In this document: positions 25,646 through 34,610 of the stretch, piece by piece
How positions within the stretch are numbered: position 1 is the first letter of the stretch
How the letters are laid out: each line of letters opens with the position of its first letter
Assembly (NCBI GenBank): GCA_946406195.1
Contig: CAMJJT010000005.1
Span: 1 to 62,009, forward strand
Direction: 5' to 3'
Source: an uncultured Bacteroidales bacterium
GTDB taxonomy: Bacteria; Bacteroidota; Bacteroidia; Bacteroidales; Paludibacteraceae
DNA length: 62,009 bases
Position numbers and translations under genes: made by a program
The notes under the pieces: generated by a model
What the model saw: only the letters and a program-made list of their open reading frames with translations
Database searches by the model: none
What the model was told of the DNA's origin: nothing

Positions 25646-27026
25646 CGTTCGCTAACTCCCGATAGAACTCGCTGACAGCAATGATGCCTTTCTCCCATAC
25701 CTCCAAGTCCATACTCTCGTTGGGCGAATGGATAGCGTTTTGCTCCAAACCAAAACCCATAAGGATGGTTTTGCAACCCAATATCTGCTCAAAAGCGGCG
25801 ATAATAGGGATAGATCCTCCGCGTCTTGCCGCTAACGGACGTTTACCGAACGCCACTTCAAACCCTTTCTCCGCAGCCTTATAAGCCGGAATATCAATCG
25901 GGCACACATAACCCTGTCCGCCGTGCATCGGCGTCACCTTGACGCGCACGCCCTTCGGCGCAATCGACTCAATATAATCGATGAAAGCTTGGGAGATCTG
26001 CTCATGGTCTTGGTTCGCCACCAAGCGGCAACTCACTTTCGCAAACGCCTTGCTCGGCAAAACGGTCTTGCTCCCTTCGCCCGTATAACCACCCCATATG
26101 CCGCATACATCAAACGACGGCCGGCAGGAGTTACGCTCCAATGTACTATAGCCTTTTTCGCCAAACACTTCATCTACGTCGATGGCGCGCTTATACGCAG
26201 CCTCGTCAAAAGGAATCTGCGCAATCATCTTCCTCTCCTCCTCGGGAATCGGCAGCACATCGTCATAAAAACCGGGGATCGTGATTCGTCCCTCGCTGTC
26301 CACCACCTTCGCAATCATCTCACACAGGGCATTCACAGGGTTCATCACCGCTCCGCCAAAATGACCGCTGTGCAAGTCTCTGTTCGGACCATCCACCTCA
26401 ATCTGCCAGTATGCCAAGCCCCGCAATCCGGTCGTCAGCGACGGCGTCTCTTTGCCGATCATCGAGGTGTCGCTCACCAAGATAATATCGGCTTTCAGCA
26501 ACTCTTTATGGTCCTCCAGAAATGCTTCCAAACTCGGCGAACCGATTTCTTCTTCGCCCTCAAAAATAAACTTCACATGACATGCCATCAATCCCTCACT
26601 CACCATGTACTCAAACGCTTTGGCTTGGATCATAGCCTGCCCTTTGTCGTCATCGGCGCCGCGCGCATAAAGCCGTCCGTCCCGTATCTGCGGCTCCCAT
26701 GGATCAGATTGCCATAAGTCCAAAGGCTCCACGGGCATGACGTCGTAATGGGCATAGACCAATACAGTGGGTATTGGTTCGTTGAGCGTTGAACTTTGAG
26801 CGTCTATAGGGGTGTACTCTGCATACACGAAAGGATTGCCGGCGGAAGGCATCACTTCCGCTTTCTGGCATCCTGCGGCTAAGAGCAATTCTTTCCACCG
26901 CTCCGCACAACGCATCATGTCCGCCTTATGCTCAAGTTGACAACTCACACTCGGGATACGAATGAGACTCGCCCATTCCTCCATAAACCGCGCTCTATGC
27001 GCTTCGATATACGCTTTTGCCGTCAT
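25632..27026 (-). CDS. M20 family metallodipeptidase
   Basis: 464 residues, cytoplasmic, with a catalytic domain split by a lid domain. Metal-site motifs are in order: VLVYAHYDVMPVEPLDLW, ARGADDDKGQAM, IFEGEEEIGSPSL, and DLHSGHFGGAVMNP in the lid region. It resembles CNDP/PepV-type dipeptidases that split dipeptides using two Zn2+. A short extra segment (DAQSSTLNEP) before the first zinc motif comes from a TTGAGCGTTGAAC-type repeat near 26780-26805. It lies 27 bases before the DUF2520 gene in the same direction. Confidence 0.9.
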   Translation of the reverse strand: MTAKAYIEAHRARFMEEWASLIRIPSVSCQLEHKADMMRCAERWKELLLAAGCQKAEVMPSAGNPFVYAEYTPIDAQSSTLNEPIPTVLVYAHYDVMPVEPLDLWQSDPWEPQIRDGRLYARGADDDKGQAMIQAKAFEYMVSEGLMACHVKFIFEGEEEIGSPSLEAFLEDHKELLKADIILVSDTSMIGKETPSLTTGLRGLAYWQIEVDGPNRDLHSGHFGGAVMNPVNALCEMIAKVVDSEGRITIPGFYDDVLPIPEEERKMIAQIPFDEAAYKRAIDVDEVFGEKGYSTLERNSCRPSFDVCGIWGGYTGEGSKTVLPSKAFAKVSCRLVANQDHEQISQAFIDYIESIAPKGVRVKVTPMHGGQGYVCPIDIPAYKAAEKGFEVAFGKRPLAARRGGSIPIIAAFEQILGCKTILMGFGLEQNAIHSPNESMDLEVWEKGIIAVSEFYRELANGFDN

Positions 27027-27049
27027 ATGTCTATCTTTTGCTGGTTTTC

Positions 27050-29725
27050 TTATTGCGGAGTCAGACGGATAGCAAAACCGCCGCCGGACGCCATCCTGAT
27101 CTTCAGCGTCTTATCGGTTCTCACCGTCTTTTTCTCAATCTTATAATCATACGGACGCGTCCGCCAATCGGCTTTCTTGCCGTCCTTGTAAATCGTTGCT
27201 TTGTATTTCTTACCGGGCTCCAACATCGTCAGCGGAATCTCCACCTCTCGCGGCTCGTCCGCATTGATACCACCGATGAACCAATCCTCTCCGCCTCTCT
27301 CTTGGCGGGCAAAAATACAGAACGAGCCAATCTCCCCGTCCACCAGCATGGAGCGCTCCCAGTCGCACGGCACATCTTCGATAAACCGGAAAGCATCTGG
27401 ATGCTTCATGTAGTTCTCCGGCAGGTCACAAGCCATCTGCAACGGGCTATAGAAGCACACAAACAGACCCAACTGGTTCATCAGCGTGCTATGCACACGG
27501 GTCTGCGGCATCACGGGGTTCTCAAAGGCAAACACGCCTGGCGTGTAATCCACCGGACCCGCCATGATACGGGTGAAAGGCAGTACTGTCACATGCTCCA
27601 CAGGACTTCCGCCGTCTTGGCTCCACGCGTTCCATTCCTGTCCGCGCACACCCTCCTGCGACATCAGGTTCGGGTACGTGCGTTGCAAACCTGTCGGCAT
27701 CACCGGTTCGTGGTTATCAATCGCAATATGGTATTGAGCGGCAGTCTCTATCACTTTGCGGTAATGCCGCACACCCGACTGACCTTTGTTCCATTGTAAA
27801 CCATCCACTGTCCGGATAATCGGCGCCACATAGCCGGTCTTGATGGCATGGATGCCGTGCGCCTGATGGTACGCATAAGCCTCAGCCAGCTGCTCCTCGT
27901 AATCCGCCGCATTGCCACCTGTCTCGTTATGCCCCACTATCTGCACACCCAAATCCTGCGCCAACTTACTCAAATAATCCATATCCCAGTCATCGTAGGG
28001 CTCGGTAAAACTGAAGTGTTTCCAATCCTCCCATCCTTTGTTCCATCCTTCGGCGAGTACGGCCTGAATATGATGCGCTTTTGCGAAACGCAGGTATTTC
28101 TCCATATTGGCGGTAGTGGCGCCATGAATAGGTCCCTGCTCCCATGTCATCGATTTCATATGCATGCCCCACCATATTCCCATGAATTTCATCGGTTTGA
28201 TCCATGAGGGGTCGTCTATCGCACAGGGTTCATTCAGGTTCAGCATGATCCGACTGGCTACCATCGTCTTCAGGTCTCGCGCTAAGATCACGAACCGCCA
28301 TGGACTTGCAAAAGCCTTCGGTTCATAGGCTTTGACGGGTGTCGTCTCTCCATTGGCAAGCCATGGCGTCAGATAAGTCTTCAACGCTCCATCCTGCATA
28401 TACAGGTTCTGCGCCGGATAATCGGTCAGCGCCGCCTCGTGTACGAACGCATAACGTCCCTGCCCCATCTCTATCGTGATCGGCGAACAGAGGGTGTCAC
28501 GCTTCTCGCTCAAAGGTGCCTTCGTCCATAAGCCCTCATAGTACTCCGTGCGCCATGGAATAGACCATGCCTGCGCATCCTTCGCAAAACGATATTCGGT
28601 CTTCTCATCAATAATCAACCGGTTCTCGTCATCTTCGGGGAAAACATACCGGAAAGCGATGCCGTCATCAAAAGCGCGGAACACAATATCCATCTTCGTA
28701 CCCTTCGCTTGCTGAAGGTGAACAGTCATCTCTTGATGCTTGTCTTCAATCATGCGCTCCTCACCCCAGACGGTCTCCCATTGTTCAGAGAATGTCTTTC
28801 TCTCACAACCTCCGAAAGACCATCCGTCCTTTATGTCCCGACCGGCTAACTCAACGCCCATATCGGACCACTCAATCACGCGCTCGCCGTCCTGCGTCAC
28901 GGCATACTGCGGTTGACCGTTGGTATTCAGCCTAAAAAGCACACTCGTCTTGCCGTCCGGCGAATCGACCTGCTGCTTGCTGCTGATCATCTTCAAGAAC
29001 CGGATGATATAATCGCGCCAATTGGGCCATTCATGACCTCCTGCGCTCTCGTAATAGGTGTACGCGAAACCATTCTTATCCAACCATTTACGATATTCTT
29101 TCACGCCCTCATACAGAAAATCATCTTTTCCGATAGCAATCCAATAGACCTTGGCGGAAGGGGCATAATTATGCACGAACGTGGCGGGAGAGAACATCCC
29201 CACGTACGCGAACTGACCGTCCAACACATGCGCCACACGCATTGTATGGTACCCGCCCATCGACAAACCGGCTATCGCACGGGTTCCGGGATTGCCGTCT
29301 ATCGGGTACTTTGCCTCCGCCTCATCCATGAAATCCACAAAGTTCCCTTCCCATTCGCCGGTCGTTGCGTTCGCCATCTCTTCCTCTGACGTCGGTCGGC
29401 TCGGACAGTTATCCGGCATCACGATCACGCGGTCGTCGATTGCATCCTCCGCCAATAGGGAGTCTATAATCTGCAACAAATCGCCTTTCTCTATCCAGTC
29501 ATGCTCATTGCCCCACATCCCGTGTTGCAGATACAACACCGGAAACCTTTCCTCTTTCACCTTTGACCCTTCCCCTTTAGTAGGCACATACACTCGGCAC
29601 GGCACGCCGTTAATCGTGTCTTTGACGACAGTTCCGGTTTTGGCTTGCACACCGGCCATCAGAACCAGACCGGCGAAAATGATTAAGAATCGTTTCATCT
29701 TGTTCTTAGGATAAATGGTTTTCAT
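27050..29725 (-). CDS. Esterase - GH97 glycosidase fusion
   Basis: 891 residues. A signal peptide (MKRFLIIFAGLVLMAGVQA) leads to a periplasmic or exported enzyme. Residues about 30-245 are an esterase of the feruloyl/acetyl-esterase fold with GLSMGG (Ser155) and GGHEWPNW (catalytic His). Residues about 255-891 are a GH97 enzyme: HNETGG (Glu601), DNHEPVMPTG (Glu673) and GVRGQEW (Glu697) align by spacing with the three catalytic Glu of inverting SusB-type alpha-glucosidases. The start at 29725 overlaps the upstream stop as ATGA, so it is coupled to it; a second Met nine codons on is possible. The segment KGEGSKVKEER comes from a linker repeat. Confidence 0.88.
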   Translation of the reverse strand: MKTIYPKNKMKRFLIIFAGLVLMAGVQAKTGTVVKDTINGVPCRVYVPTKGEGSKVKEERFPVLYLQHGMWGNEHDWIEKGDLLQIIDSLLAEDAIDDRVIVMPDNCPSRPTSEEEMANATTGEWEGNFVDFMDEAEAKYPIDGNPGTRAIAGLSMGGYHTMRVAHVLDGQFAYVGMFSPATFVHNYAPSAKVYWIAIGKDDFLYEGVKEYRKWLDKNGFAYTYYESAGGHEWPNWRDYIIRFLKMISSKQQVDSPDGKTSVLFRLNTNGQPQYAVTQDGERVIEWSDMGVELAGRDIKDGWSFGGCERKTFSEQWETVWGEERMIEDKHQEMTVHLQQAKGTKMDIVFRAFDDGIAFRYVFPEDDENRLIIDEKTEYRFAKDAQAWSIPWRTEYYEGLWTKAPLSEKRDTLCSPITIEMGQGRYAFVHEAALTDYPAQNLYMQDGALKTYLTPWLANGETTPVKAYEPKAFASPWRFVILARDLKTMVASRIMLNLNEPCAIDDPSWIKPMKFMGIWWGMHMKSMTWEQGPIHGATTANMEKYLRFAKAHHIQAVLAEGWNKGWEDWKHFSFTEPYDDWDMDYLSKLAQDLGVQIVGHNETGGNAADYEEQLAEAYAYHQAHGIHAIKTGYVAPIIRTVDGLQWNKGQSGVRHYRKVIETAAQYHIAIDNHEPVMPTGLQRTYPNLMSQEGVRGQEWNAWSQDGGSPVEHVTVLPFTRIMAGPVDYTPGVFAFENPVMPQTRVHSTLMNQLGLFVCFYSPLQMACDLPENYMKHPDAFRFIEDVPCDWERSMLVDGEIGSFCIFARQERGGEDWFIGGINADEPREVEIPLTMLEPGKKYKATIYKDGKKADWRTRPYDYKIEKKTVRTDKTLKIRMASGGGFAIRLTPQ

Positions 29726-30168
29726 TTGGCTTTTTTACGAATCCATGTCTGGTTACGCCCCAAAAATCCACGCTTATCTATAGAACCACGGAGTACGAGT
29801 TTGCCGTCTTTGAGATATATCTTTCCGTAATAGAAATTGCCGGATTCGGGATCCAGCACTCTTCCTTCTTGCAGTTGGTTCTCTTTCGCGTTGTATTTCA
29901 TGCCGCGAATAATAACCAACCCCACCAGCGGTTTATCTTTGTCCTCATCCTTACATTGTGTACAAACGGTCACCGGCACATCGACCAGCAACTGCGAAAG
30001 GGCGCCGTAATACAATCCGTCTTTACCCTGATAAAGAGTGACAACCGATCGTTGTTCGCCGGTCTTGTCATCTACGGTTATCCACTCGCCAAGCATAGTG
30101 CTAACCTGCCCGTAAGCGCTCATGCTTATTATCATAAAAAGCGCTAATCCCAACCACTTGTATCTCAT
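29722..30168 (-). CDS. DUF2147 family exported protein
   Basis: 148 residues. The signal peptide (MRYKWLGLALFMIISMSAYG) is followed by a lipocalin-like small barrel: MLGEWITVDDKTGEQRSVV..., a CTQC pair, GRVLDPESGNFYYGKI and LRGSIDKRGFLGRNQTW. This is the DUF2147 pattern, of unknown function. The start at 30168 is chosen because the -7 element lies at 30187-30194, overlapping the longer alternative. It is coupled to the esterase-GH97 gene. Confidence 0.85.
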   Translation of the reverse strand: MRYKWLGLALFMIISMSAYGQVSTMLGEWITVDDKTGEQRSVVTLYQGKDGLYYGALSQLLVDVPVTVCTQCKDEDKDKPLVGLVIIRGMKYNAKENQLQEGRVLDPESGNFYYGKIYLKDGKLVLRGSIDKRGFLGRNQTWIRKKAK

Positions 30169-30186
30169 ACATATCAATTTTTTCTG

Positions 30187-30217
30187 CAAATTTACAGCTT
30201 TTTTTTGAGATATGCAA
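30187..30217 (-). promoter_or_regulatory. Promoter of the DUF2147 / esterase-GH97 operon
   Basis: Minus strand: TTGCATATCTC (30217-30207), 12 bases, TAAATTTG (30194-30187). Confidence 0.7.
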
Positions 30218-30226
30218 ATAAAAAAC

Positions 30227-30256
30227 AGAAAAATCGCCCATTTGAGCGATTTTTCT
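30227..30256 (-). terminator. Terminator after the WG-repeat gene
   Basis: AGAAAAATCGC (30227-30237) pairs with GCGATTTTTCT (30246-30256) around an 8-base loop. It lies 9 bases after the stop on the minus strand and just upstream of the next promoter. Confidence 0.7.
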
Positions 30257-30265
30257 AAATTTCAA

Positions 30266-31984
30266 TTACTTTACTCTTTCACCTTTGTGATTGAATAGAA
30301 TCCTCTCGTTGTAGGATGATATACTCACCTCAAAGAGATGTTCTCCTGCGATACGGACCCATTCGTATTTAGCAGGGATAATCACTTGTCCCTGATCGTC
30401 CAGCACGCCACAATACTCTCCTATTTGATAGCCAAAATACTTAGGATGAACAGACGTTGCCTCCTCTTCCGAATCACGATAGCCATCGACGTAAGAAAGC
30501 AGGAATGTTCTATCAAACACGAAGGGCTCCACCGTATCCAGTTCGCGATTTACCAGTTTAGCCCGTCCGTCTTTTACCAATATCAGGCACCCCTCCCTAT
30601 TGGAGAGATGAATATCATCGTACTCCAAGGGCAAAATGATGTTCCCCTCTAAGTCCAACAATCCGTAATGGGTGCCATCATAGACAATTCGAGAGCCTAA
30701 TTGAGGAGCAGAAATAGTGGTATAAATCGGTTCGATAGCCCATTCGCCTTGGGTGTTGATCATACCCCATTTGCCCTCCATCGTCCTCATGACGCAAAGA
30801 CCATGATGGAACCGAAAGGCGATACTGTTATAGTCATCATCATAGACAATAGGAAATACTTCTTTAAAAGCCATTTCTCCATTCTCATTGATAAACCATA
30901 CGTAGCCATCTACGAACACCGCCGCAAGCCCTTCGTTGAAGTTCCAAGCACGGTTGAATTGGGCAGGGATAACGATCTTGCCAGTATTCACATTGATATA
31001 TCCGCGCTTGTGGTCAAACGAACGAAACACAACCAGACTGTCCTCTGAGTTATATTCATTTATGAACACATGGTCCAACTCCGGCGTCGTAAATTCACTG
31101 GTACGAGCATCTTTGAGGCGCTCGAAAGATATATTACCATGATACCCATATACCAACTGGATATGCTTAGAGATATATCGAGTTGGCGTTTCCCAATAAA
31201 TAACCCGATGGCGATGTGCATACCATTCGCTTGCCCAAAATACGGCTGTAGTTACAGATCCTAATGCAAACACACAAAGTGCCACGATCATGATCTTCTT
31301 CCAAAAATGTTTGTTTTTCTCTTCCATAGTTATATTCTGTTTATTTGTTTGCCACCACAACTCTATACTGTACCACGCCAGCAAAAAGGCGGGGATAGTG
31401 ATTTGCGCCCACGACGCGACCGCCCACGAACGGTATATAATCACTTCGCCGTTAAAGACATAATAAATAGCAGATATAATCATCCGCGATATAGGAACAC
31501 TGAGCCCGACAATACCGATGATTGCGGCTATGCGTAGTGCTTTGGAAATGTGCCCTATTCCGTCTTGACAACTCATCATCCAAAGCCACACGGTAGCACA
31601 TAACATAAGCGGGATACGGATGACTCTTGGGACAAAGAAATAAGGTGTGTAATAGATAGATATATCCGTCGCAAAGCAGCCTATAAAAACAGCGAATACA
31701 GCGATGATAGCCGTTATATAAGTCATGCACCGGAATGGCTTATTAGGCATAGCCGGATCCTGTTTGCCTCGCTTGAGCATGACCACGATGGTCGTGATAA
31801 CTACCGCCATCAGCACTCCGAACCATGTACCGAAATACGCATCGTCCCAGACGGTCACGGAAGGCAATAAGCGGTTCGTCAATTCCCGCACGGCAGGAAT
31901 AAGCTGTAAGAGGCAATGAACGGTATATGCTGTCATACCAACAGCAGAAAGGGTAACTAACTTTTTAAATGTTTCTTGTTTCAT
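30266..31984 (-). CDS. WG-repeat protein with polytopic membrane domain
   Basis: 572 residues from the ATG at 31984 (MKQETFKKLVTLSAVGMTAY). Residues 1-270 hold about seven membrane helices; about 300-572 hold WG beta-repeats (YINVNTGKIVIPAQFNRAWNF; WGMINTQGEWAIEPIYTTI; GLLDLEGNIILPLEYDDIHL; GVLDDQGQVIIPAKYEWVRI). WG repeats are thought to mediate binding; no ligand is known. It follows a soluble protein with a 28-base gap, so the two are probably one operon. AT-richer than the core genes upstream. Confidence 0.8.
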   Translation of the reverse strand: MKQETFKKLVTLSAVGMTAYTVHCLLQLIPAVRELTNRLLPSVTVWDDAYFGTWFGVLMAVVITTIVVMLKRGKQDPAMPNKPFRCMTYITAIIAVFAVFIGCFATDISIYYTPYFFVPRVIRIPLMLCATVWLWMMSCQDGIGHISKALRIAAIIGIVGLSVPISRMIISAIYYVFNGEVIIYRSWAVASWAQITIPAFLLAWYSIELWWQTNKQNITMEEKNKHFWKKIMIVALCVFALGSVTTAVFWASEWYAHRHRVIYWETPTRYISKHIQLVYGYHGNISFERLKDARTSEFTTPELDHVFINEYNSEDSLVVFRSFDHKRGYINVNTGKIVIPAQFNRAWNFNEGLAAVFVDGYVWFINENGEMAFKEVFPIVYDDDYNSIAFRFHHGLCVMRTMEGKWGMINTQGEWAIEPIYTTISAPQLGSRIVYDGTHYGLLDLEGNIILPLEYDDIHLSNREGCLILVKDGRAKLVNRELDTVEPFVFDRTFLLSYVDGYRDSEEEATSVHPKYFGYQIGEYCGVLDDQGQVIIPAKYEWVRIAGEHLFEVSISSYNERILFNHKGERVK

Positions 31985-32012
31985 AGGAGATAAAGGGTAT
32001 GGGTTATACTTT

Positions 32013-32522
32013 TTATTTTTTACGATAAGTGAACGGAACAACGACTTTGCCGGTGCGGTCAATCTTCCCTATGAGTGCAATCTCCTCATCATCCGTCATA
32101 CCAAATCCGTCATCGTCCATATAGTAGCGTCCATCGGGATTGATCTGCCATTCCACCTCCGCCCTTCCTCCATGATAATCACCTCTGATCAATGTAGGGA
32201 AATGACCATCATGCGCTTTGGCTCGTTCGATGTATTCATTCGGCAGTCTGCGGAGACCATTCCAGTTTATATCATTATCCGTCACTGTGACCAGATGCTC
32301 GTTAGAATCCATAAACAAATAACCACGTTTAGTATGATGATCCAACAAAACTCGCGGTTTCCACCATCCTCCGATAGCATCCATCATGACTGCCATTTCC
32401 TCTCCTAAATCTTGGATATAATAAAAGGGACTTTTAACCTTTTTATTTGCAAAGCAATTATATAACTCTTCTGAAACATTCGTTTCTTTGAGAACATTCC
32501 TAAGCATAGTATCAACTGTCAT
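32013..32522 (-). CDS. Hypothetical soluble protein, 169 aa
   Basis: No family is recognised. The protein starts MTVDTMLRNVLKETNVSEEL, has no signal or membrane segment, and ends with a beta-rich part (IALIGKIDRTGKVVVPFTYRKK) that resembles a single WG-type repeat. That, and a 28-base gap, link it to the WG-repeat membrane protein downstream. Acidic clusters (YMDDDGFGMTDDEE) could bind metal. Confidence 0.65.
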   Translation of the reverse strand: MTVDTMLRNVLKETNVSEELYNCFANKKVKSPFYYIQDLGEEMAVMMDAIGGWWKPRVLLDHHTKRGYLFMDSNEHLVTVTDNDINWNGLRRLPNEYIERAKAHDGHFPTLIRGDYHGGRAEVEWQINPDGRYYMDDDGFGMTDDEEIALIGKIDRTGKVVVPFTYRKK

Positions 32523-32558
32523 ATTTCTTATCGGGTTTTAATATTCGCCATTGTTAAT

Positions 32559-32640
32559 AAATTATTGCGCTGCCCGACGGAGGTACATCGCTGCTTTTTC
32601 GTCCGCTTCACGAGCATAGCGGAGTTGAGTCCGAAAGTTA
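32559..32640 (-). pseudogene. Small gene-end relic (EKAAMYLRRAAQ)
   Basis: The minus strand reads RTQLRYAREADEKAAMYLRR and then AAQ before a stop at 32562, in a frame different from the ATPase whose end it overlaps. A near copy (EKAAMYLRWAEASIRE plus stop) occurs at 34308-34355. It looks like the tail of a repeated small protein; a 29-codon ORF from an ATG overlapping the ATPase end is also possible. Confidence 0.35.
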
Positions 32641-34068
32641 TACCTTTCCATCCTTAAATAGATCCTCCATCGTGACAACGTTATGCACATTCCCCGCATA
32701 TGGGTTATCGACCAATCCATATGTGCTCACCAGTACTATCCGTACTGCTTTTCGTGTATTGGTCTTCTCAATGAACAAGTTGCGCCGTCTGCGCATCGTC
32801 TCATCCAATTCTTTGTGTATAGTGTACCTTTCATGAGAGAACTTCATTTCGCAGATGTCTATCACCTGATCATCCCGGTCTATTAGCATATCTATCTGCG
32901 CTCCCTTTTCCTCTTGTTCTTTCGGTTTGTACGTCCACGAACATGCATTCACTCCCACTCCTGCTATTCCTAACGATGCTTTTATTTGCGGCAGATGCTG
33001 CATGCACACTCGCTCAAACGCCAAACCGCTCCATGAGTTATACATCGGTTTTAGCAGCGAACGCGACCAAAAGGCCTTATCTTGTTGCTTGTTCTCCAAA
33101 ATAAATTGGAAATAAAACAACGTATAGTTGTCTATCAATTGGTATATCGTATCTTTCTTCGCCTTTCCGATTGCATTATAGGCTCGGATAAAACCGCATT
33201 GTTCCAATTCGTCCAACACGTTCGACAACGTTCCTCCGGTATCTTCTCCCAACAAATCCACTATCTCACTACGCGTCATGCCTACTTTTTTCGTTCCTAA
33301 AATTTTCACTATCTCAATATGTGGTTCCGGATGACGGAATAGAGCGGCATACAATGCTTCAAACTCTCCTTCCAATTGCGCCTCCGAGGCGAAAAACAGT
33401 TCATCGATATTCTGCGCCCATGACAATTCACGTTGCAGCAGACTCCAATAATACGGTATGCCTCCCATGACCATGTATGTCTCCAATATCTGTTCACGCG
33501 AGTATCCCAAATTACGAGCTGTTGCATATAGTTCACACTCATGCAGCGTAAAAGGAGGCAATACGATGCGACGCGTCAACCGGTTATGCAAACCTCCGTA
33601 GTTCTTGATAATCTTCTTAATGATCCAACTCGTTGCACTGCCGCAAACTATCAGCATGATGTCATTTCTGTAATTAGCCCAACTATTCCAGAAATGATCC
33701 AATGCACTTACGATGTTCGACTTTGGGGTATCCATCCAAGGTAGCTCGTCAATGAAAACAACTTTCTTCCCATCCGGCAGAGATTCCAACAAGTTCCCTA
33801 ACGCATTGAACGCATCGTACCAATCATTGAGTCTCGGCACATCGCGCATACCGGCTGCACGTAGTGACACGGCAAACTCTTTTAACTGGATTTTCTTAGG
33901 AGCATTCTGCAATCCGGTATGACGAAATGCAAAATGGTCGTGGAATGTTTCCTTGATCAGATATGTCTTCCCCACGCGACGCCTACCGTATAGTGCAACA
34001 AACTCCGACTGATCACTCGCATACAGTTTCTCCAACTGCTTTTGTTCTTTCTCTCGTCCGATTAACAT
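32638..34068 (-). CDS. AAA ATPase of the archaeal-type/DUF234 group
   Basis: 476 residues. Walker A is YGRRRVGKT near the N-terminus; VVFIDELPWMD is Walker B; VCGSATSWI is the sensor-1 region. A winged-helix part (EIVDLLGEDTGGTLSNVLDE) and a DUF234-type nuclease-like C-terminus (IDMLIDRDDQVIDICEMKFS) follow. This family is abundant and variable in Bacteroidales; roles are mostly unknown. Its promoter is TTGCGTATTCG - 12 bases - TATCTTTG at 34126-34096. Related 3'-end relics flank it on both sides. Confidence 0.85.
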   Translation of the reverse strand: MLIGREKEQKQLEKLYASDQSEFVALYGRRRVGKTYLIKETFHDHFAFRHTGLQNAPKKIQLKEFAVSLRAAGMRDVPRLNDWYDAFNALGNLLESLPDGKKVVFIDELPWMDTPKSNIVSALDHFWNSWANYRNDIMLIVCGSATSWIIKKIIKNYGGLHNRLTRRIVLPPFTLHECELYATARNLGYSREQILETYMVMGGIPYYWSLLQRELSWAQNIDELFFASEAQLEGEFEALYAALFRHPEPHIEIVKILGTKKVGMTRSEIVDLLGEDTGGTLSNVLDELEQCGFIRAYNAIGKAKKDTIYQLIDNYTLFYFQFILENKQQDKAFWSRSLLKPMYNSWSGLAFERVCMQHLPQIKASLGIAGVGVNACSWTYKPKEQEEKGAQIDMLIDRDDQVIDICEMKFSHERYTIHKELDETMRRRRNLFIEKTNTRKAVRIVLVSTYGLVDNPYAGNVHNVVTMEDLFKDGKV

Positions 34069-34095
34069 AAGCTACGTATTTTTTGTTTCACGCTG

Positions 34096-34126
34096 CAAAG
34101 ATACTAAATTAATTTCGAATACGCAA
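34096..34126 (-). promoter_or_regulatory. Promoter of the AAA ATPase gene
   Basis: Minus strand: TTGCGTATTCG (34126-34116), 12 bases, TATCTTTG (34103-34096). The rest of 34127-34610 is AT-rich and carries only the relic at 34308-34355. Confidence 0.65.
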
Positions 34127-34307
34127 CTAAATCCTCAAAAAAAATCGCGATTCCGTTAAAAATAATGCATTTTTGATCAATATTCGCAAAATTATCAACG
34201 GAATCTGCATTTTTTTATTACTTTCCGTTAGTTATCGAATCGACACTTTCAATGCTTTACCTGAAATCTTTATGCACTCATGCTACTAGCAGATCGGTGC
34301 TATAGCT

Positions 34308-34355
34308 TATTCGCGTATAGATGCCTCAGCCCATCGGAGATACATGGCGGCTTTT
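34308..34355 (-). pseudogene. Second copy of the EKAAMYLRW relic
   Basis: Minus strand reads EKAAMYLRWAEASIRE and a stop. It matches the 32559-32640 relic in about nine consecutive residues and at the DNA level (CGGAG-TACAT-GC-GCTTTTTCG pattern). No start codon or full gene is present. Confidence 0.35.
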
Positions 34356-34610
34356 TCGATTTACTAATTTAAGTTTCCCGGTTGTATTATTGATAAATCG
34401 AAAATGCGTTTCGCTGACAAAAATAGCAAAAACATATGCAGGGTGTTTTCTTTTAGTTGTCCAAAATTATCGAAAATTAAGGACTATTTTTTTACGTCCG
34501 AAGTTCCAAAAATCACAACTTGCCGAATTTTGCAAAATATTTTACAAATCTTACAATATGGAGATTAGTGAGGGGCACGTTTTAAGATAGGATTTTTTTA
34601 TAAATGCTAA

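Noticed and set aside
34321..34590. Plus-strand ORF of 89 codons
   Set aside because: It has no promoter or family signs and its beginning is the complement of the EKAAMYLRW relic.
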